A stretch of DNA of 64,000 nucleotides from Alteromonadaceae bacterium BrNp21-10 (GCA_030418115.1 JAUHQD010000010.1:1-64000), one strand, 5' to 3'. Positions 29,980-41,530 are shown, numbered from the stretch's first letter. A program made the numbers and translations. Notes: a model not told the origin generated them from the sequence alone.

Positions 29980-30135
29980 GGTGTGTTATCCGTTTAAAAA
30001 TTGTCTTTGTGTTCAATAATTTCGCAACTAACAAACATCAACAAAAATAATAAAGCGCGTGTCGATTCAAAGCTTCAATATGACACGGTAAACCCTATTA
30101 CCATTATGTGTAGTTAATGTTGTTAATCACATTAA

Positions 30136-30156
30136 AAAGCTGCCAATGGCAGCTTT
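30136..30156 (-). terminator. Intra-operon hairpin between sucB and sucC
   Basis: AAAGCTGCC (30136-30144), loop AAT and GGCAGCTTT (30148-30156). On the minus strand it is followed by a T-run, so it has the form of an intrinsic terminator 78 nt past sucB. The rest of the 254-bp gap to sucC is AT-rich with no further feature I can name. Confidence 0.65.
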
Positions 30157-30233
30157 AATAAACCGCTGCAGATTATAGCATCCCACAGCGCAGTTGGTAG
30201 CCAAAACGCGAACTTTTGGCTATATGACAAGTC

Positions 30234-31715
30234 TTATACGTCTAATAACAAACGTGTTGGATCTTCTAACATTTCTTTAACAGTCACGAGGAAGCCAACA
30301 GACTCTTTACCATCGACAATACGATGGTCATAAGACAATGCCAAATACATCATCGGCAAGATTTCGACCTTGCCATTAACCGCCATAGGGCGATCCTGAA
30401 TTTTATGCATGCCCAAAATAGCGCTTTGCGGTAAATTAATAATAGGAGTAGACAACAACGAACCAAAAACACCACCGTTAGTGATAGTGAAATTGCCACC
30501 TTGTAGGTCATCCATCGATAACTTACCGTCACGGCCTTTAATGGCTAACGCTTTGATGCCTTTTTCAATCCCAGCTAGTGATAATTGATCACAATCACGT
30601 AGTACAGGTGTTACCAAACCACGTGGAGTGGAAACGGCAATCGAAATATCAAAATAGTTGTGATAACAAATATCATCACCGTCAATCGACGCGTTTACTT
30701 CAGGGAAACGTTTCAGCGCTTCCACTACCGCTTTGACATAAAATGACATAAAGCCTAAACGGGTATCATGACGTTTTTCAAACTGCTCTTGATACTGTTT
30801 ACGTAAGTCCATAATCGGCTTCATGTTTACTTCATTAAAAGTGGTTAACATGGCTGTAGAGTTTTTCGCTTCCAACAGACGACTGGCAATGGTTTTACGC
30901 AAACGAGTCATGGGTACACGTTTTTCAGTTCTTTCAGTCAAACCCGCTAGTGGTTCTGAACTAGCTGTACTTTCGGCTTTAGCCGGCGCACTAGTGGCAC
31001 CTTTAAGATGTTTTTCAACATCTTCTTTAGTGACACGACCGCCTTTACCAGAACCTTTAACTGAAGTGGCATCAATACCTTTTTCAGCTAACAAACGTCT
31101 TACTGATGGACTTAAGGCGTCATTCTCGCCATCATCGGCTACGGCAGTTTGCTCTTTAGCAGCAGGCGCTGCTACAGCACCCGCAACAAAATTAGCAATA
31201 ACTTGCTCAGCATTAACAGTATCACCTTCTTGTGCCAGTATTTCTGACAGCGATCCATCGGCTGGAGCAACCACTTCAAGTACGACTTTATCAGTTTCAA
31301 TATCGACCAAGTTTTGATCTCTTGAAACGGCTTCACCTGGCTGTACATGCCAAGTTGCTATTGTTGCATCTGCTACCGATTCGGGCAGAACGGGGACTTT
31401 AATTTCCACAGATTCACCTTTGCTACTGCTAGATTGAACACTTTGTTCAGGTGCAGATTTATTGGCAACCGCCGCCGCACCTTCCTCAAATTTAGCAACC
31501 ACTTGTTCTGCAAGAACAGTGCTGCCTTCTTCCTGTAATATTTCAGAAATAACACCATCGGCTGGTGCAACAACTTCCAATACAACTTTATCTGTCTCGA
31601 TATCAACAAGATTCTGATCACGAGCAACTTGCTCACCTGGCTTAACATGCCAAGTGGCAATAGAGGCATCGGCAACAGATTCAGGTAAAACGGGCACTTT
31701 TATTTCAATTGTCAT
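30234..31715 (-). CDS. sucB: Dihydrolipoamide succinyltransferase (E2o) with two lipoyl domains
   Basis: 493 residues, about 90 longer than the usual single-lipoyl E2o. Lipoyl domain 1 (residues about 2-75) and domain 2 (about 103-178) each carry the lipoylation loop [12 protein letters not shown] and share almost the same [12 protein letters not shown] start. A peripheral-subunit binding domain ([22 protein letters not shown]) follows, then the catalytic domain with SYDHRIVDG near the C-terminus. It forms the core of the 2-oxoglutarate dehydrogenase complex. The two repeats differ at many synonymous sites, so the duplication is not recent. Confidence 0.97.
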   Translation of the reverse strand: MTIEIKVPVLPESVADASIATWHVKPGEQVARDQNLVDIETDKVVLEVVAPADGVISEILQEEGSTVLAEQVVAKFEEGAAAVANKSAPEQSVQSSSSKGESVEIKVPVLPESVADATIATWHVQPGEAVSRDQNLVDIETDKVVLEVVAPADGSLSEILAQEGDTVNAEQVIANFVAGAVAAPAAKEQTAVADDGENDALSPSVRRLLAEKGIDATSVKGSGKGGRVTKEDVEKHLKGATSAPAKAESTASSEPLAGLTERTEKRVPMTRLRKTIASRLLEAKNSTAMLTTFNEVNMKPIMDLRKQYQEQFEKRHDTRLGFMSFYVKAVVEALKRFPEVNASIDGDDICYHNYFDISIAVSTPRGLVTPVLRDCDQLSLAGIEKGIKALAIKGRDGKLSMDDLQGGNFTITNGGVFGSLLSTPIINLPQSAILGMHKIQDRPMAVNGKVEILPMMYLALSYDHRIVDGKESVGFLVTVKEMLEDPTRLLLDV

Positions 31716-31726
31716 TGCATTGTCCC

Positions 31727-34543
31727 TTATTTAATAGTGAGCGCATCTTCAACGAGCGCCTTTTGTTGCTGATTATGTACCGAAATATAGCCTACTGCAG
31801 GTGAGGCTGATGCTTCACGTCCGGCATAAACCAATTTGCCACCATCAGGAATGGAAGCCCAAAAATTATGTTGCATACAATACCATGCACCTTGGTTAAG
31901 TGGCTCTTCCTGACACCATACCCAATCTTTAACATGAGCATATGCAGCAAGAACTTGCTCAATTTCTTCATGAGGGAACGGATAAAGTTGTTCAATACGA
32001 ATAATCGCAATATCAGATTGCTCTGCCTTACGGCGTTGTTCGAGTAAATCGTAATAGACTTTACCGGAACACATCACCACACGCTTCACTTTAGCTGGAT
32101 TAATTTCATCCACTTCACCGATAACGTTTTGGAATACACCTGCGGCTAATTCTTCCATATTGGATACGGCCAATGGATGACGTAATAGCGATTTAGGTGA
32201 CATAACAATCAATGGACGACGCATAGGACGTACCATTTGACGGCGGATCATGTTGTATACTTGTGCTGGCGTCGATGGAACACACACTTGCATATTGTGA
32301 TCAGCACAAAGTTGCAAGAAACGCTCTAAACGCGCAGAACTATGCTCTGGCCCCTGACCTTCATAGCCGTGTGGCAATAACATAGTTAGGCCACATAGGC
32401 GTCCCCATTTTTGCTCACCTGAACTCAAAAATTGGTCAAATACCACTTGCGCACCGTTAGCAAAATCACCAAATTGCGCTTCCCAAATGGTTAGAGCCCC
32501 GGGCTCGGCAGTGGCATAACCATATTCAAAGGCTAATACCGCTTCTTCCGACAATACCGAATCGAAGATTTCGATAGGACCTTGATCGTCGCTAATATTT
32601 TCCAATGGCATATAAGTAGAGCCATCAGTCTGATTATGCAAAACCGCATGACGATGGAAGAAGGTGCCTCGACCGGAATCTTGTCCAGTAAAACGAATAC
32701 GGTTACCTTCTTTTACAATAGAAGCATAAGCCAAAGTCTCAGCGCAGCCCCAATCCAATTGACGCTCGCCGGCGATCATAGCTTTACGATCTTGGTACAA
32801 TTTGGCAACTCGAGCGTTTAACTTATGACTTTCAGGAAAGCTACAAATCTTTTCGCCAAGTTCTTTCATTTGCTCTAATGACAGCGCACCGTTGTAAGGC
32901 ACGGTCCATTCTTGGCCAATGTATGGAGTCCAATCAACAGAATGTTCTGTCATTGGTCGCCATTCCTCAACCACACAGGCACCGTGATCTAGAGCAGCAC
33001 GATAATCGCCAATTAACTTATCAACATCGTGTTTCTCAATAATGCCTTCGGCAATCAATTGGTCAGCGTAAATTTCACGAGGTACCGGATGTTTCTTAAT
33101 TTTCTTGTACATCACCGGCTGAGTAGCACTTGGCTCATCAGCTTCGTTGTGACCATGACGGCGATAACATACTAAATCAATGACTACATCACGTTTAAAC
33201 TTATTGCGATAATCCAACGCCAACTGGGTCACAAACATGACCGCTTCGGGGTCGTCAGAATTAACGTGGAAAATAGGTGCCTGAACCATTTTAGCAATAT
33301 CGGTACAATATTGCGTCGAGCGCGTATCTTCCTGTTTAGAGGTAGTGAAGCCAACTTGGTTATTCACTACTACCCTAACCGTGCCACCTACCGAGAATCC
33401 ACGGGTTTGTGACATATTGAAAGTTTCTTGCACCACACCTTGACCGGCAATCGCCGAATCACCATGAATGGTAATAGGCAATACTTTGGAACCATCGTTA
33501 CAACCACGACGATCCAAACGGGCACGCACTGAGCCAATCACTACTGGATTTACAATTTCTAAATGCGATGGGTTAAAGGCTAACGCTAAGTGCAAATCAC
33601 CACCTGGGGTAGCAAAATCAGAGGAATAACCTGCATGGTATTTTACATCGCCCGAACCTAATGTCTGGTCATGCTTACCCGAAAATTCATCAAATAATAC
33701 CGACGGATTCTTACCTAATACGTTAATTAGTACGTTCAGACGGCCACGGTGAGCCATGCCAATAACCACTTCTTTGGTACCGTTAATACCGGCATTAGTG
33801 ATCAAGCTCTTGAGCATGGGCACTAATGAGTCGCCACCTTCAAGAGAAAAACGTTTTGCGCCAGGGAATTTAGCACCAACATATTTTTCGACACCATCAG
33901 CGGCAATTAAGCCCTTTAAAATGGCAATTTTTTCATCACGTTTTAAAACCGGTTTTGCTTGTGTCGATTCAATACGTTGTTGTAACCAACGTTTTTGCTC
34001 AGTATTGGTGATATGCATATATTCCGCACCTAACGAACTACAATAGGTTTGGTTTAATGACTTAAATAATTCGCCTAACGGCATGGATTCTTTACCGACA
34101 GCGTAAGAACCAACACTAAAAGTCGAATCAAAATCTTGTTCACTTAACTCATGATGCGACAACTCTAGATCACGTACTCGCTCTTGTTTCCATAGACCGA
34201 GAGGATCAAGGTTAGCGTGTTGATGCCCACGAAATCGATACGCATTGATCAATTGCAGTACTTTTACCTGCTTTGCGTCACTGTTATTAGACGCAGCAGG
34301 TGCAGCTACTCTACTCAAAGGGCCAAGCTGAGCCATTTTCTTGAATTGTTCACGTACAGCACTGTGTTTAACTTCGACTTCGACACCTTCAATCATTGGA
34401 AGTTGTTCGAATATCTCACGCCACTGTACATCAACATCTTGTGGATTTTCAAGATAAGCTTCGTAAAGCTCTTCTATATAAGCAGCGTTTCCACCAGCCA
34501 TATGGGACGAATCCCACCATGCTTTCATCACGCTCTCTTGCAT
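31727..34543 (-). CDS. sucA: 2-Oxoglutarate dehydrogenase E1 component
   Basis: 938 residues; thiamine-diphosphate-dependent decarboxylase of the 2-oxoglutarate complex. It has the N-terminal E2-binding stretch ([20 protein letters not shown]), [16 protein letters not shown], the ThDP motif [14 protein letters not shown]...NNQVGFTT, and the C-terminal [12 protein letters not shown]. It lies 11 nt before sucB in the same operon. Full length for the family. Confidence 0.98.
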   Translation of the reverse strand: MQESVMKAWWDSSHMAGGNAAYIEELYEAYLENPQDVDVQWREIFEQLPMIEGVEVEVKHSAVREQFKKMAQLGPLSRVAAPAASNNSDAKQVKVLQLINAYRFRGHQHANLDPLGLWKQERVRDLELSHHELSEQDFDSTFSVGSYAVGKESMPLGELFKSLNQTYCSSLGAEYMHITNTEQKRWLQQRIESTQAKPVLKRDEKIAILKGLIAADGVEKYVGAKFPGAKRFSLEGGDSLVPMLKSLITNAGINGTKEVVIGMAHRGRLNVLINVLGKNPSVLFDEFSGKHDQTLGSGDVKYHAGYSSDFATPGGDLHLALAFNPSHLEIVNPVVIGSVRARLDRRGCNDGSKVLPITIHGDSAIAGQGVVQETFNMSQTRGFSVGGTVRVVVNNQVGFTTSKQEDTRSTQYCTDIAKMVQAPIFHVNSDDPEAVMFVTQLALDYRNKFKRDVVIDLVCYRRHGHNEADEPSATQPVMYKKIKKHPVPREIYADQLIAEGIIEKHDVDKLIGDYRAALDHGACVVEEWRPMTEHSVDWTPYIGQEWTVPYNGALSLEQMKELGEKICSFPESHKLNARVAKLYQDRKAMIAGERQLDWGCAETLAYASIVKEGNRIRFTGQDSGRGTFFHRHAVLHNQTDGSTYMPLENISDDQGPIEIFDSVLSEEAVLAFEYGYATAEPGALTIWEAQFGDFANGAQVVFDQFLSSGEQKWGRLCGLTMLLPHGYEGQGPEHSSARLERFLQLCADHNMQVCVPSTPAQVYNMIRRQMVRPMRRPLIVMSPKSLLRHPLAVSNMEELAAGVFQNVIGEVDEINPAKVKRVVMCSGKVYYDLLEQRRKAEQSDIAIIRIEQLYPFPHEEIEQVLAAYAHVKDWVWCQEEPLNQGAWYCMQHNFWASIPDGGKLVYAGREASASPAVGYISVHNQQQKALVEDALTIK

Positions 34544-34629
34544 TATTGTCCCTTAATCAGCATAAAAATGGCGAGTGACACGCACCCACCACTATATCTC
34601 ATAAAAAAAAGGTTAAAACCAAACGCTTG

Positions 34630-35340
34630 CTAAACTGCCCGTTGCAATAGCATAGACTTAATATGCCCAATTGCTTTGGTAGGATTCAAACTCTTAGGGC
34701 ATACGCTCACACAGTTCATGATGCCATGACATCTGAACACACTAAACGCATCATCCAACTCACTTAATCTTTGTTCAGTCGCAGTATCACGACTATCCGC
34801 TAAGAAACGATAGGCGTGTAACAATCCCGCTGGACCAATAAACTTATCTGGATTCCACCAAAACGACGGGCAAGACGTTGAACAACACGCGCACAGAATA
34901 CACTCGTATAAGCCATCTAACTTCTCGCGCTCTTCAGGAGATTGTAAACGCTCTCGTGCTGGCGGCTGAGTATCATCATTGATCAAATACGGCTTAATTT
35001 TTTCATATTGTTTGAAAAATTGCGTCATATCAACAACCAAATCACGAATGACCGGCAAACCTGGTAACGGACGAATGATTAATTTACCTTTACCTAACGC
35101 AGACAGCGGTGTGATACAAGCTAAACCGTTTTTACCATTCATGTTAACGCCATCAGAACCACACACCCCTTCGCGACATGAACGTCGAAATGCTAAGGTA
35201 GGATCTTGCTCTTTAAGCAAAATTAACGCATCCAACACCATCATATCTTGGCCAGGCTCTACCTCTAACTGGTATTCCTGCATACGAGGCGCATCATCCA
35301 CATCCGGATTATAACGATAAATTGAGAAATTCAATTTCAT
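34630..35340 (-). CDS. sdhB: Succinate dehydrogenase iron-sulfur subunit
   Basis: 236 residues. The [2Fe-2S] ligands lie in RSCREGVCGSDGVNMNGKNG plus the following AC. The [4Fe-4S] ligands are in CILCACCSTSCP, and the [3Fe-4S] ligands in CHGIMNCVSVCPKSLNP. It carries electrons from SdhA flavin to ubiquinone bound at SdhC/D. It sits 14 nt after sdhA and 86 nt before sucA, in the standard sdhCDAB-sucAB order. Confidence 0.98.
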   Translation of the reverse strand: MKLNFSIYRYNPDVDDAPRMQEYQLEVEPGQDMMVLDALILLKEQDPTLAFRRSCREGVCGSDGVNMNGKNGLACITPLSALGKGKLIIRPLPGLPVIRDLVVDMTQFFKQYEKIKPYLINDDTQPPARERLQSPEEREKLDGLYECILCACCSTSCPSFWWNPDKFIGPAGLLHAYRFLADSRDTATEQRLSELDDAFSVFRCHGIMNCVSVCPKSLNPTKAIGHIKSMLLQRAV

Positions 35341-35354
35341 CTGCTTAATGCCTC

Positions 35355-37127
35355 TTAATAAGTACGCGCTTTCGGCGGGAAAGCGTCACGAGTTTTCGGG
35401 GTCATATTTACATCACGCTTCTGCATTGACTCAGATTGCGGTTGGTAAATACTGTGGCATAACCAATTTTGGTCATCACGATCTGGATAATCCATACGGC
35501 TGTGAGCACCACGGCTTTCAGTACGATAATTGGCAGCGACCGCAGTTGCAAAAGCAGTTTCCATCAAATTATCTAACTCTAAACATTCAATACGTTGAGT
35601 ATTAAAGTCATTACTCTTATCGTCCAAACGAGCATTTTGTAATCGCTCACGAATTTCTGTTAATTCTGCCAAGCCTTTCGCCATGGCATCACCTTCACGG
35701 AATACCGAAAAGTTTAATTGCATACACTGTTGCATATCTTTACGGATTTGCTCGGGTGATTCACCTTTACCGGTTTCAGAGCTTTCCCAACGGTTAAAAC
35801 GTGATAGCGATTGTTCTAAATCAGATTCTGAAGCGTCTTGGAATTCTTCGTTGCGACTTAAAACGTCCGTCAAATGCTTACCAGCGGCACGACCAAACAC
35901 CACTAAATCAAGTAATGAATTACCGCCTAAACGGTTAGCGCCATGTACAGATACACAAGCGATTTCGCCACAAGCAAACAAACCGTTAATGGTTTTTTCG
36001 TTACCTTCAGCATCAACACTCAACGCCTGACCATTTACGTTGGTTGGAATTCCACCCATCATGTAATGACAGGTTGGAATCACTGGAATGGGTTCTTTTA
36101 CCGGATCAACGTGAGCAAAAGTACGGGATAAGTCACATACACCCGGTAAACGGGATTCAAGTACATCTTTACCTAAGTGATCTAATTTAAGTTTTAGATG
36201 GGGTCCCCAAGGGCCGTCACAAGCTCGACCTTCACGAATTTCGGTCATCATCGAACGCGCGACGACATCACGACCGGCGAGGTCTTTGGCATTGGGCGCA
36301 TAACGCTCCATAAAACGTTCGCCATCTTTATTCAATAGATAACCACCTTCGCCACGGCAACCTTCGGTAACAAGTACACCTGCGCCAGCAATACCGGTCG
36401 GGTGGAACTGCCACATTTCCATATCCTGTAAAGGAACGCCTGCACGTACTGCCATACCTACACCGTCACCGGTATTAATATGCGCATTAGTGGTAGAAGC
36501 ATAAATACGCCCTGCACCACCGGTTGCTAACACAACTGCACGTGATTTAAAGTAAACCACTTCGCCGCTTTCCATGTTAATTGCGGTACAACCAACTACA
36601 TCGCCAGCTTGGTTTTTTACTAAATCTAAGGCATACCATTCGCTGAATACTTTAGTTTTGTTTTTAACATTTTGTTGATACAACAAATGCAACATCGCGT
36701 GACCTGTACGGTCCGCCGCGGCAGCTGTTCGTGCGGCTTGTTCGCCACCAAAACTTTTAGACTGACCGCCAAAAGGACGTTGATAAACGCGACCGTCTTC
36801 GAAACGAGAGAAGGGCAAGCCCATATTCTCTAATTCAATAATGGCTTCTGGGCCCGTTTTACACATATACTCGATAGCGTCTTGATCACCGATAAAATCG
36901 GACCCTTTAACGGTATCGTACATATGCCATTCCCAGTTATCTTCATGGGCATTACCTAAAGCAACGGTAATCCCACCTTGAGCGGATACAGTGTGAGAAC
37001 GAGTTGGAAAAACTTTAGATAACAGGGCACAGGATTTACCTGACTCGGATATTTGTAACGCAGCGCGCATACCAGCACCACCGGCACCAATAACCACTGC
37101 ATCAAATTCATGTACAGGAATACTCAC
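35355..37127 (-). CDS. sdhA: Succinate dehydrogenase flavoprotein subunit
   Basis: 590 residues; oxidises succinate to fumarate at the inner face of the membrane. Dinucleotide-binding [11 protein letters not shown] is at the N-terminus. His45 in [11 protein letters not shown] is the covalent FAD attachment site, at the same number as in E. coli. Active-site [21 protein letters not shown] and [18 protein letters not shown] are intact. The start is GTG at 37127, directly following the sdhD stop (TAAGTG) and preceded by GGGGTG. Confidence 0.98.
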   Translation of the reverse strand: MSIPVHEFDAVVIGAGGAGMRAALQISESGKSCALLSKVFPTRSHTVSAQGGITVALGNAHEDNWEWHMYDTVKGSDFIGDQDAIEYMCKTGPEAIIELENMGLPFSRFEDGRVYQRPFGGQSKSFGGEQAARTAAAADRTGHAMLHLLYQQNVKNKTKVFSEWYALDLVKNQAGDVVGCTAINMESGEVVYFKSRAVVLATGGAGRIYASTTNAHINTGDGVGMAVRAGVPLQDMEMWQFHPTGIAGAGVLVTEGCRGEGGYLLNKDGERFMERYAPNAKDLAGRDVVARSMMTEIREGRACDGPWGPHLKLKLDHLGKDVLESRLPGVCDLSRTFAHVDPVKEPIPVIPTCHYMMGGIPTNVNGQALSVDAEGNEKTINGLFACGEIACVSVHGANRLGGNSLLDLVVFGRAAGKHLTDVLSRNEEFQDASESDLEQSLSRFNRWESSETGKGESPEQIRKDMQQCMQLNFSVFREGDAMAKGLAELTEIRERLQNARLDDKSNDFNTQRIECLELDNLMETAFATAVAANYRTESRGAHSRMDYPDRDDQNWLCHSIYQPQSESMQKRDVNMTPKTRDAFPPKARTY

Positions 37128-37475
37128 TTAAACACCCCACAAAACAAATAAGCCTGTGGCGGTATAAGCAAACGCCAACAGGTTTAGAAAAAACTGAATA
37201 CCAGCTCTGAGTCCTGGCTTCTTCACATAATCCGTTAATACTTGCCACAGACCAATACGCACATGAATCATAATGGAAACTAACGTTGCCAGTGTGAATA
37301 CTTTCATCCACAGCGTAGAGAATAAATCTTGCCATACGTCATAAGTAATAACGTCGGTGGTTAGAAAAAACCATAACATAAAGAAAGTGAAAGCGGTGAT
37401 GACCAGCGCCGTGGCTCGTAAGGATACAAAATCCTGTACGCCATCACGTTTAAAAGAGGCTTGATTTGTTACCAT
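37128..37475 (-). CDS. sdhD: Succinate dehydrogenase membrane anchor subunit D
   Basis: About 116 residues from MVTNQASFKRDG, with three transmembrane helices and the heme/quinone-region motif HVRIGLWQVLTDYVKKPGLR. I prefer ATG 37475: an AGGAG lies 7 nt upstream and the start overlaps the sdhC stop by 7 nt (ATGGTAA). The open frame extends 12 codons further up inside sdhC. With SdhC it anchors SdhAB and binds heme b and ubiquinone. Confidence 0.94.
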   Translation of the reverse strand: MVTNQASFKRDGVQDFVSLRATALVITAFTFFMLWFFLTTDVITYDVWQDLFSTLWMKVFTLATLVSIMIHVRIGLWQVLTDYVKKPGLRAGIQFFLNLLAFAYTATGLFVLWGV

Positions 37476-37843
37476 AGTGATACTCCTAATAGGACGGTTA
37501 ACACTACCCACAACACAATAATTGCTTTAGCACTGTTATTGCCTGACTCAAGTTCTTCCCAATATCCAAGGTCCATTACCATATGACGTAATCCACCAAG
37601 TACATGATACGAAAGCGCCGAAAGCGTCCCTATCGCGATGATTTTGCCAATCCATCCTGCTAATAATTCTTGCACACATGCATATCCTTCAGGAGAAGAC
37701 AGTGAACATGCCCAAGCTCCAATCACAAATAAGAGTGCAAAAAATAACGCCACACCGGTAACTCGATGCAAAAGAGATGAAACTGCAGCGGGAGGAAAAC
37801 TAATCGTATTAATCTGTAAATTTACTGGTCTTTGCTTTTTCAC
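37469..37843 (-). CDS. sdhC: Succinate dehydrogenase cytochrome b556 subunit
   Basis: 124 residues with three membrane helices. The N-terminal RPVNLQINTISFPPAAVSS and SLLHRVTGVALF carry the conserved Ser/Arg of the quinone site. SYHVLGGLRHMVMDLGYW supplies the axial heme His. First gene of the sdhCDAB-sucABCD operon. A Fur-box-like sequence lies about 30-50 bp upstream of its start. Confidence 0.96.
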   Translation of the reverse strand: MKKQRPVNLQINTISFPPAAVSSLLHRVTGVALFFALLFVIGAWACSLSSPEGYACVQELLAGWIGKIIAIGTLSALSYHVLGGLRHMVMDLGYWEELESGNNSAKAIIVLWVVLTVLLGVSLW

Positions 37844-38244
37844 GATTTGTTGCCTGTATGTCCTTTAGGACGAGTTATTATCATTATCATTGAATAAAAT
37901 ATCAGTGCGTTCCACTTTGGTGCATGGCACCGCATCGATGCACTAAAACAATTCAGTTAAATGACGGTTCAAACTTACAATTCATCTGTACATATAATGA
38001 ACACATAGCTTTAAACCAATCATCGGAAGTATATCCAGCCATATCAATAAATACAATTATTGTGGCAAATTAGATAGTTACAAATAGCGGTAATATTTGG
38101 GTTCAAATACCGCTACATTCAAAAAATGAATATTTATTAGTCATTAGGGCATAAAAATTGACTTAGGCATGCTTTAACAGTACAAATAGCGGCTATTTTT
38201 AATAGCTTAGACCACAGAAAAATTCTCTGAAGGAGAGCAACACA
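37844..38244. other. 401-bp divergent regulatory region between sdhC and gltA
   Basis: No gene was seen. The region holds, from left to right: a GTCCT/AGGAC dyad (37860-37871), a Fur-box-like sequence (37874-37892), and GTGCAT...ATGCAC dyads near 37920-37943. A foldback AGCGG...CCGCT lies at 38086-38114. The 12-bp direct repeat TACAAATAGCGG occurs at 38079-38090 and 38181-38192. The gltA ribosome site AAGGAGAG ends just before 38240. The whole stretch is AT-rich and must contain both divergent TCA promoters. Confidence 0.7.
37874..37892 (-). promoter_or_regulatory. Fur-box-like sequence upstream of sdhC
   Basis: On the minus strand the 19 bp read CAATGATAATGATAATAAC, containing two perfect tandem GATAAT hexamers. 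The Fur consensus is GATAATGATAATCATTATC; the first two hexamers match fully, the third partly. The GATAAT repeats also resemble a -10 box, so bound Fur could block the sdhC promoter. Direct Fur control here is inferred; in E. coli iron control of sdh works through the RyhB RNA. Confidence 0.5.
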
Positions 38245-39525
38245 ATGGCAGACAATAAAGCCACACTTAAAATTGGTGACAAGGAAATAGAGTTTCCAAT
38301 TCTTGAAGGTACTGCAGGGGCCGCTGTAATCGACGTTCGTACACTTGGCGCGAGTGGATATTTCACTTATGACCCGGGCTTTATGGCAACTGGCTCATGC
38401 GAGTCACAGATTACTTATATCGATGGGGCTGCAGGCGTATTGCTGCACAGAGGCTACCCTATTGGCGAATTAGCCAGAGATGCCGATTATTTAGAAGTGT
38501 GTTACATGCTATTGCATGGTGAGGCACCTACTACTGAAGAATATGAGAAGTTTAAATTAACTATTACTAATCATACTTTGGTTCATGATCAAGTGAATAA
38601 CTTCTTCCGTGGCTTCCGCCGCGATGCACACCCAATGGCTATGTTATGTGGCACCGTGGGTGCAATGGCGTCTTTTTACCATGATGATTTGGATATTGTT
38701 GATCCAGAACAGCGCTTACGCAGTGCTTATCGTCTAGTGGCAAAAATGCCGACTCTCGTCGCCATGTGCTACAAGTACAATATCGGTCAGCCCTTCGTTT
38801 ATCCAAGCAACAAATTAAGCTATGCCGAGAATTTTTTGAATATGATGTTCTCTGTACCTGCTGAACCTTACAAAATATCGCCAGCCGTTTCTCGCGCTGT
38901 GGATCGTATATTCACGCTACACGCCGATCACGAACAAAATGCATCAACCTCTACAGTACGTTTAGCCGGTTCCTCCGGCGCCAATCCATACGCCTGTATT
39001 GCTGCTGGCGTTGCTTCATTATGGGGTCCAGCACATGGTGGCGCTAACGAAGCTTGCCTTAATATGCTGGAAGAAATTGGTACGGTAGACCGTATTCCTG
39101 AGTTTATTAATAAAGCTAAAGATAAGAATGACCCGTTCCGTCTAATGGGCTTTGGTCATCGTGTTTATAAAAACACTGACCCTCGTGCGACCGTTATGCG
39201 TGAAAGCTGTCACGAAGTATTAGCAGAACTTAATATTGACGATCCTTTATTGGACGTAGCAATGGAGCTTGAGCGCATTGCCTTGAGTGATGCTTATTTT
39301 GCTGAGAAGAAACTGTTCCCGAATGTAGATTTCTATTCAGGTATCGTACTTAAAGCTATCGGCATTCCGACTAACATGTTCACTTGTATATTCGCCTTAG
39401 CACGTACCGTGGGTTGGATATCTCATTGGCATGAAATGTTAAGTCAACCAGGGCAAAAAATTGGTCGCCCTCGCCAACTGTACACCGGTCATACTCAACG
39501 TCCTTTCAATAAAATTCCTAAATAG
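38245..39525 (+). CDS. gltA: Citrate synthase (type II, NADH-sensitive family)
   Basis: 426 residues; condenses oxaloacetate and acetyl-CoA. The N-terminal small domain ([18 protein letters not shown]) is typical of hexameric gram-negative enzymes. Catalytic His lie in [12 protein letters not shown] and [15 protein letters not shown], and the catalytic Asp in [12 protein letters not shown]. It is divergent from sdhC, and an AAGGAGAG ribosome site lies 8 nt upstream. A UUCG-loop terminator follows. Confidence 0.98.
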   Translation: MADNKATLKIGDKEIEFPILEGTAGAAVIDVRTLGASGYFTYDPGFMATGSCESQITYIDGAAGVLLHRGYPIGELARDADYLEVCYMLLHGEAPTTEEYEKFKLTITNHTLVHDQVNNFFRGFRRDAHPMAMLCGTVGAMASFYHDDLDIVDPEQRLRSAYRLVAKMPTLVAMCYKYNIGQPFVYPSNKLSYAENFLNMMFSVPAEPYKISPAVSRAVDRIFTLHADHEQNASTSTVRLAGSSGANPYACIAAGVASLWGPAHGGANEACLNMLEEIGTVDRIPEFINKAKDKNDPFRLMGFGHRVYKNTDPRATVMRESCHEVLAELNIDDPLLDVAMELERIALSDAYFAEKKLFPNVDFYSGIVLKAIGIPTNMFTCIFALARTVGWISHWHEMLSQPGQKIGRPRQLYTGHTQRPFNKIPK

Positions 39526-39575
39526 GTCTTGTTGACTGAATATTTGAATTTAGCTAATTAGCTAAAACCAAATTT

Positions 39576-39603
39576 AAATAGCTCCTTCGGGGGCTATTTT
39601 TTT
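39576..39603 (+). terminator. Terminator of gltA with a TTCG tetraloop
   Basis: AAATAGCTCC (39576-39585), loop TTCG and GGGGCTATTT (39590-39599), followed by a T-run. One T-G pair lies within an otherwise perfect stem. It lies about 50 nt after the gltA stop. Confidence 0.88.
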
Positions 39604-39977
39604 GCCTATTTGATATTAATCCATTATTTGTTATTGGTTTTGGTTATAAATAATTAGCCATTCCTGTTCAAAAAAAAACCATATGATGGATTTAGTAAAT
39701 ATTTGGCCTATAGTGCAACAAAAATATGCCTAATCATTTATGCAAAATTATTATGGTTTAGTGACATAAATTTTATACCGCCCATAAAAAAAGCGCGTAA
39801 ATACGCACTTTTTAATCGACTTTCACAATGCAGAAACCACTATTGAATAATCAGTCTCAAACTTTTTACAATCCAAATGACTAATTATTCATCGAAGCAA
39901 TTCTTTAACAAAGCTAAAATACTCATTTATTTTAGTCACTAATACCTCGAAACCTGCATCAAAACAGTGCGTTCGCT
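39604..39977. other. AT-rich gap between gltA and the DAHP synthase gene
   Basis: 374 bp without a convincing gene. One structure is visible: AAAAAG-CGCGTA...TACGCA-CTTTTT around 39786-39813, with A- and T-runs on either side, which can act as a bidirectional terminator. It would serve the DAHP synthase gene arriving on the minus strand. The rest is AT-rich with no repeat or RNA that I can name. Confidence 0.6.
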
Positions 39978-41318
39978 TTAGGCTTTTAAGTGATCTGCCA
40001 CTAAAAAGGCCATTTCCAACACTTGATCAGCATTTAATCTTGGATCACATTGAGTCTGATAACACTCAGCTAAATCATCATCACTGATCTGATATGCGCC
40101 GCCGGTACACTCGGTAACATGCTGTCCTGTCATTTCTAAATGAATACCCCCCGCATGGGTACCTTCTGCACGATGCACTTGGAAGAACTGTTGAATTTCG
40201 CGCAAAATGGCATCGAAGTTACGGGTTTTATAACCACTGGAAGCACTTATCGTATTACCGTGCATGGGATCGGAACTCCAAACCACATGTCGACCTTCTT
40301 GTTTCACCCGACGAAGTAGACGAGGCAAGTTATCGGCTAAATTATCTGCGCCCATACGAGTAATTAACGTTAAACGACCAGGAATGTTATTTGGATTCAC
40401 TGCATCAATAAGCCGAATGAGCTCATCTTCCTGCATGGATGGGCCAATTTTTATACCAATAGGATTATGAATACCACGGAAGAACTCAACATGAGCATGA
40501 TCTAATTGACGAGTACGTTCGCCAATCCACAACATATGTGCTGAACAGTTGTACCAATTACCTGTCATGGTGTCTTTACGAGTCAATGCCTGCTCGTAGT
40601 TCAACAACAGCGCTTCATGAGAAGTAAATAACGTGGTTTCTCTTAACTCTGCATGATTTTCAGCATTAATACCGACCACTGACATAAATTCCAATGCATC
40701 GTGTAGGCTTTTAGCCATATCTTGATAACGTTCTTTGAGTGGATTGTTTTCCACAAACGCCATATTCCAACGATTAACTTCATGTAAATCGGCTAAGCCA
40801 CCTTGGGCGAAGGCACGCAATAAATTCAGGGTTGAAGCGGATCGATTATAGGCTTCAATCATACGCTCTGGATCGGGACGACGAGCAGCTTCGGTAAATT
40901 CAAAACTATTGATAATGTCGCCACGGTAGCTAGGAAGTGACACGCCATCAATGGTTTCAAAATCACCCGAGCGCGGCTTAGCATACTGACCTGCCATTCT
41001 GGCGACTTTAGTTACTGGGCATTTACCTGCATAAGTTAGCACGATAGCCATTTGTAATAACACTTTAAAGGTGTCGCGAATTTTTGGCGCATTAAACTCT
41101 GCGAATGACTCGGCGCAATCTCCGCCTTGTAGCAAGAACCCTTTACCTTGAGACACATTGGCTAACTGACTAAAAAGCTGGCGTGCTTCTGCAGCAAAAA
41201 CGACAGGTGGGTAACTATGTAATCGTTTTTCTACATCGGATAAATGGTTTAAATCGTCATATTTGGGTTGTTGTAATATCGGTTTACTACGCCAACTATC
41301 AGGTTGCCAATCACTCAC
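39978..41318 (-). CDS. Class II 3-deoxy-7-phosphoheptulonate synthase (DAHP synthase)
   Basis: 446 residues; first step of the shikimate pathway, joining phosphoenolpyruvate and erythrose-4-phosphate. The plant/actinobacterial-type (AroA-II) family is recognised from [17 protein letters not shown] at the N-terminus, [16 protein letters not shown] (metal-binding Cys), [31 protein letters not shown] and [10 protein letters not shown]. It is not the E. coli AroF/G/H type. It stands alone; I saw no Trp/Tyr/Phe-rich leader peptide in the upstream 200 bp. Confidence 0.93.
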   Translation of the reverse strand: MSDWQPDSWRSKPILQQPKYDDLNHLSDVEKRLHSYPPVVFAAEARQLFSQLANVSQGKGFLLQGGDCAESFAEFNAPKIRDTFKVLLQMAIVLTYAGKCPVTKVARMAGQYAKPRSGDFETIDGVSLPSYRGDIINSFEFTEAARRPDPERMIEAYNRSASTLNLLRAFAQGGLADLHEVNRWNMAFVENNPLKERYQDMAKSLHDALEFMSVVGINAENHAELRETTLFTSHEALLLNYEQALTRKDTMTGNWYNCSAHMLWIGERTRQLDHAHVEFFRGIHNPIGIKIGPSMQEDELIRLIDAVNPNNIPGRLTLITRMGADNLADNLPRLLRRVKQEGRHVVWSSDPMHGNTISASSGYKTRNFDAILREIQQFFQVHRAEGTHAGGIHLEMTGQHVTECTGGAYQISDDDLAECYQTQCDPRLNADQVLEMAFLVADHLKA

Positions 41319-41530
41319 GGTTGTTCCTTAAATATAATGCTAGGTGGAATGTTATATGGATACTATCGCCGCTATTGCAATAGCAGGGCATGCAAGATAC
41401 GGATCTTAGACTATTTATTCAATAGCCAAACATGCATCAATAGTTATTTATTACATCGGGATATCGGCTATAAGACTAAGACAATATCAATCCTAATTGC
41501 ATTATAGCGATAAAATGAAGCGGCGATCAC

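Noticed and set aside
29980-30135. CRP-like dyad (TGTGT...CACA) between sucB and sucC
   Set aside because: The half-sites are too far apart for the TGTGA-N6-TCACA geometry.
30823-31317. 164-residue plus-strand frame opposite sucB
   Set aside because: Antisense shadow of the linker and lipoyl region; no independent start signals.
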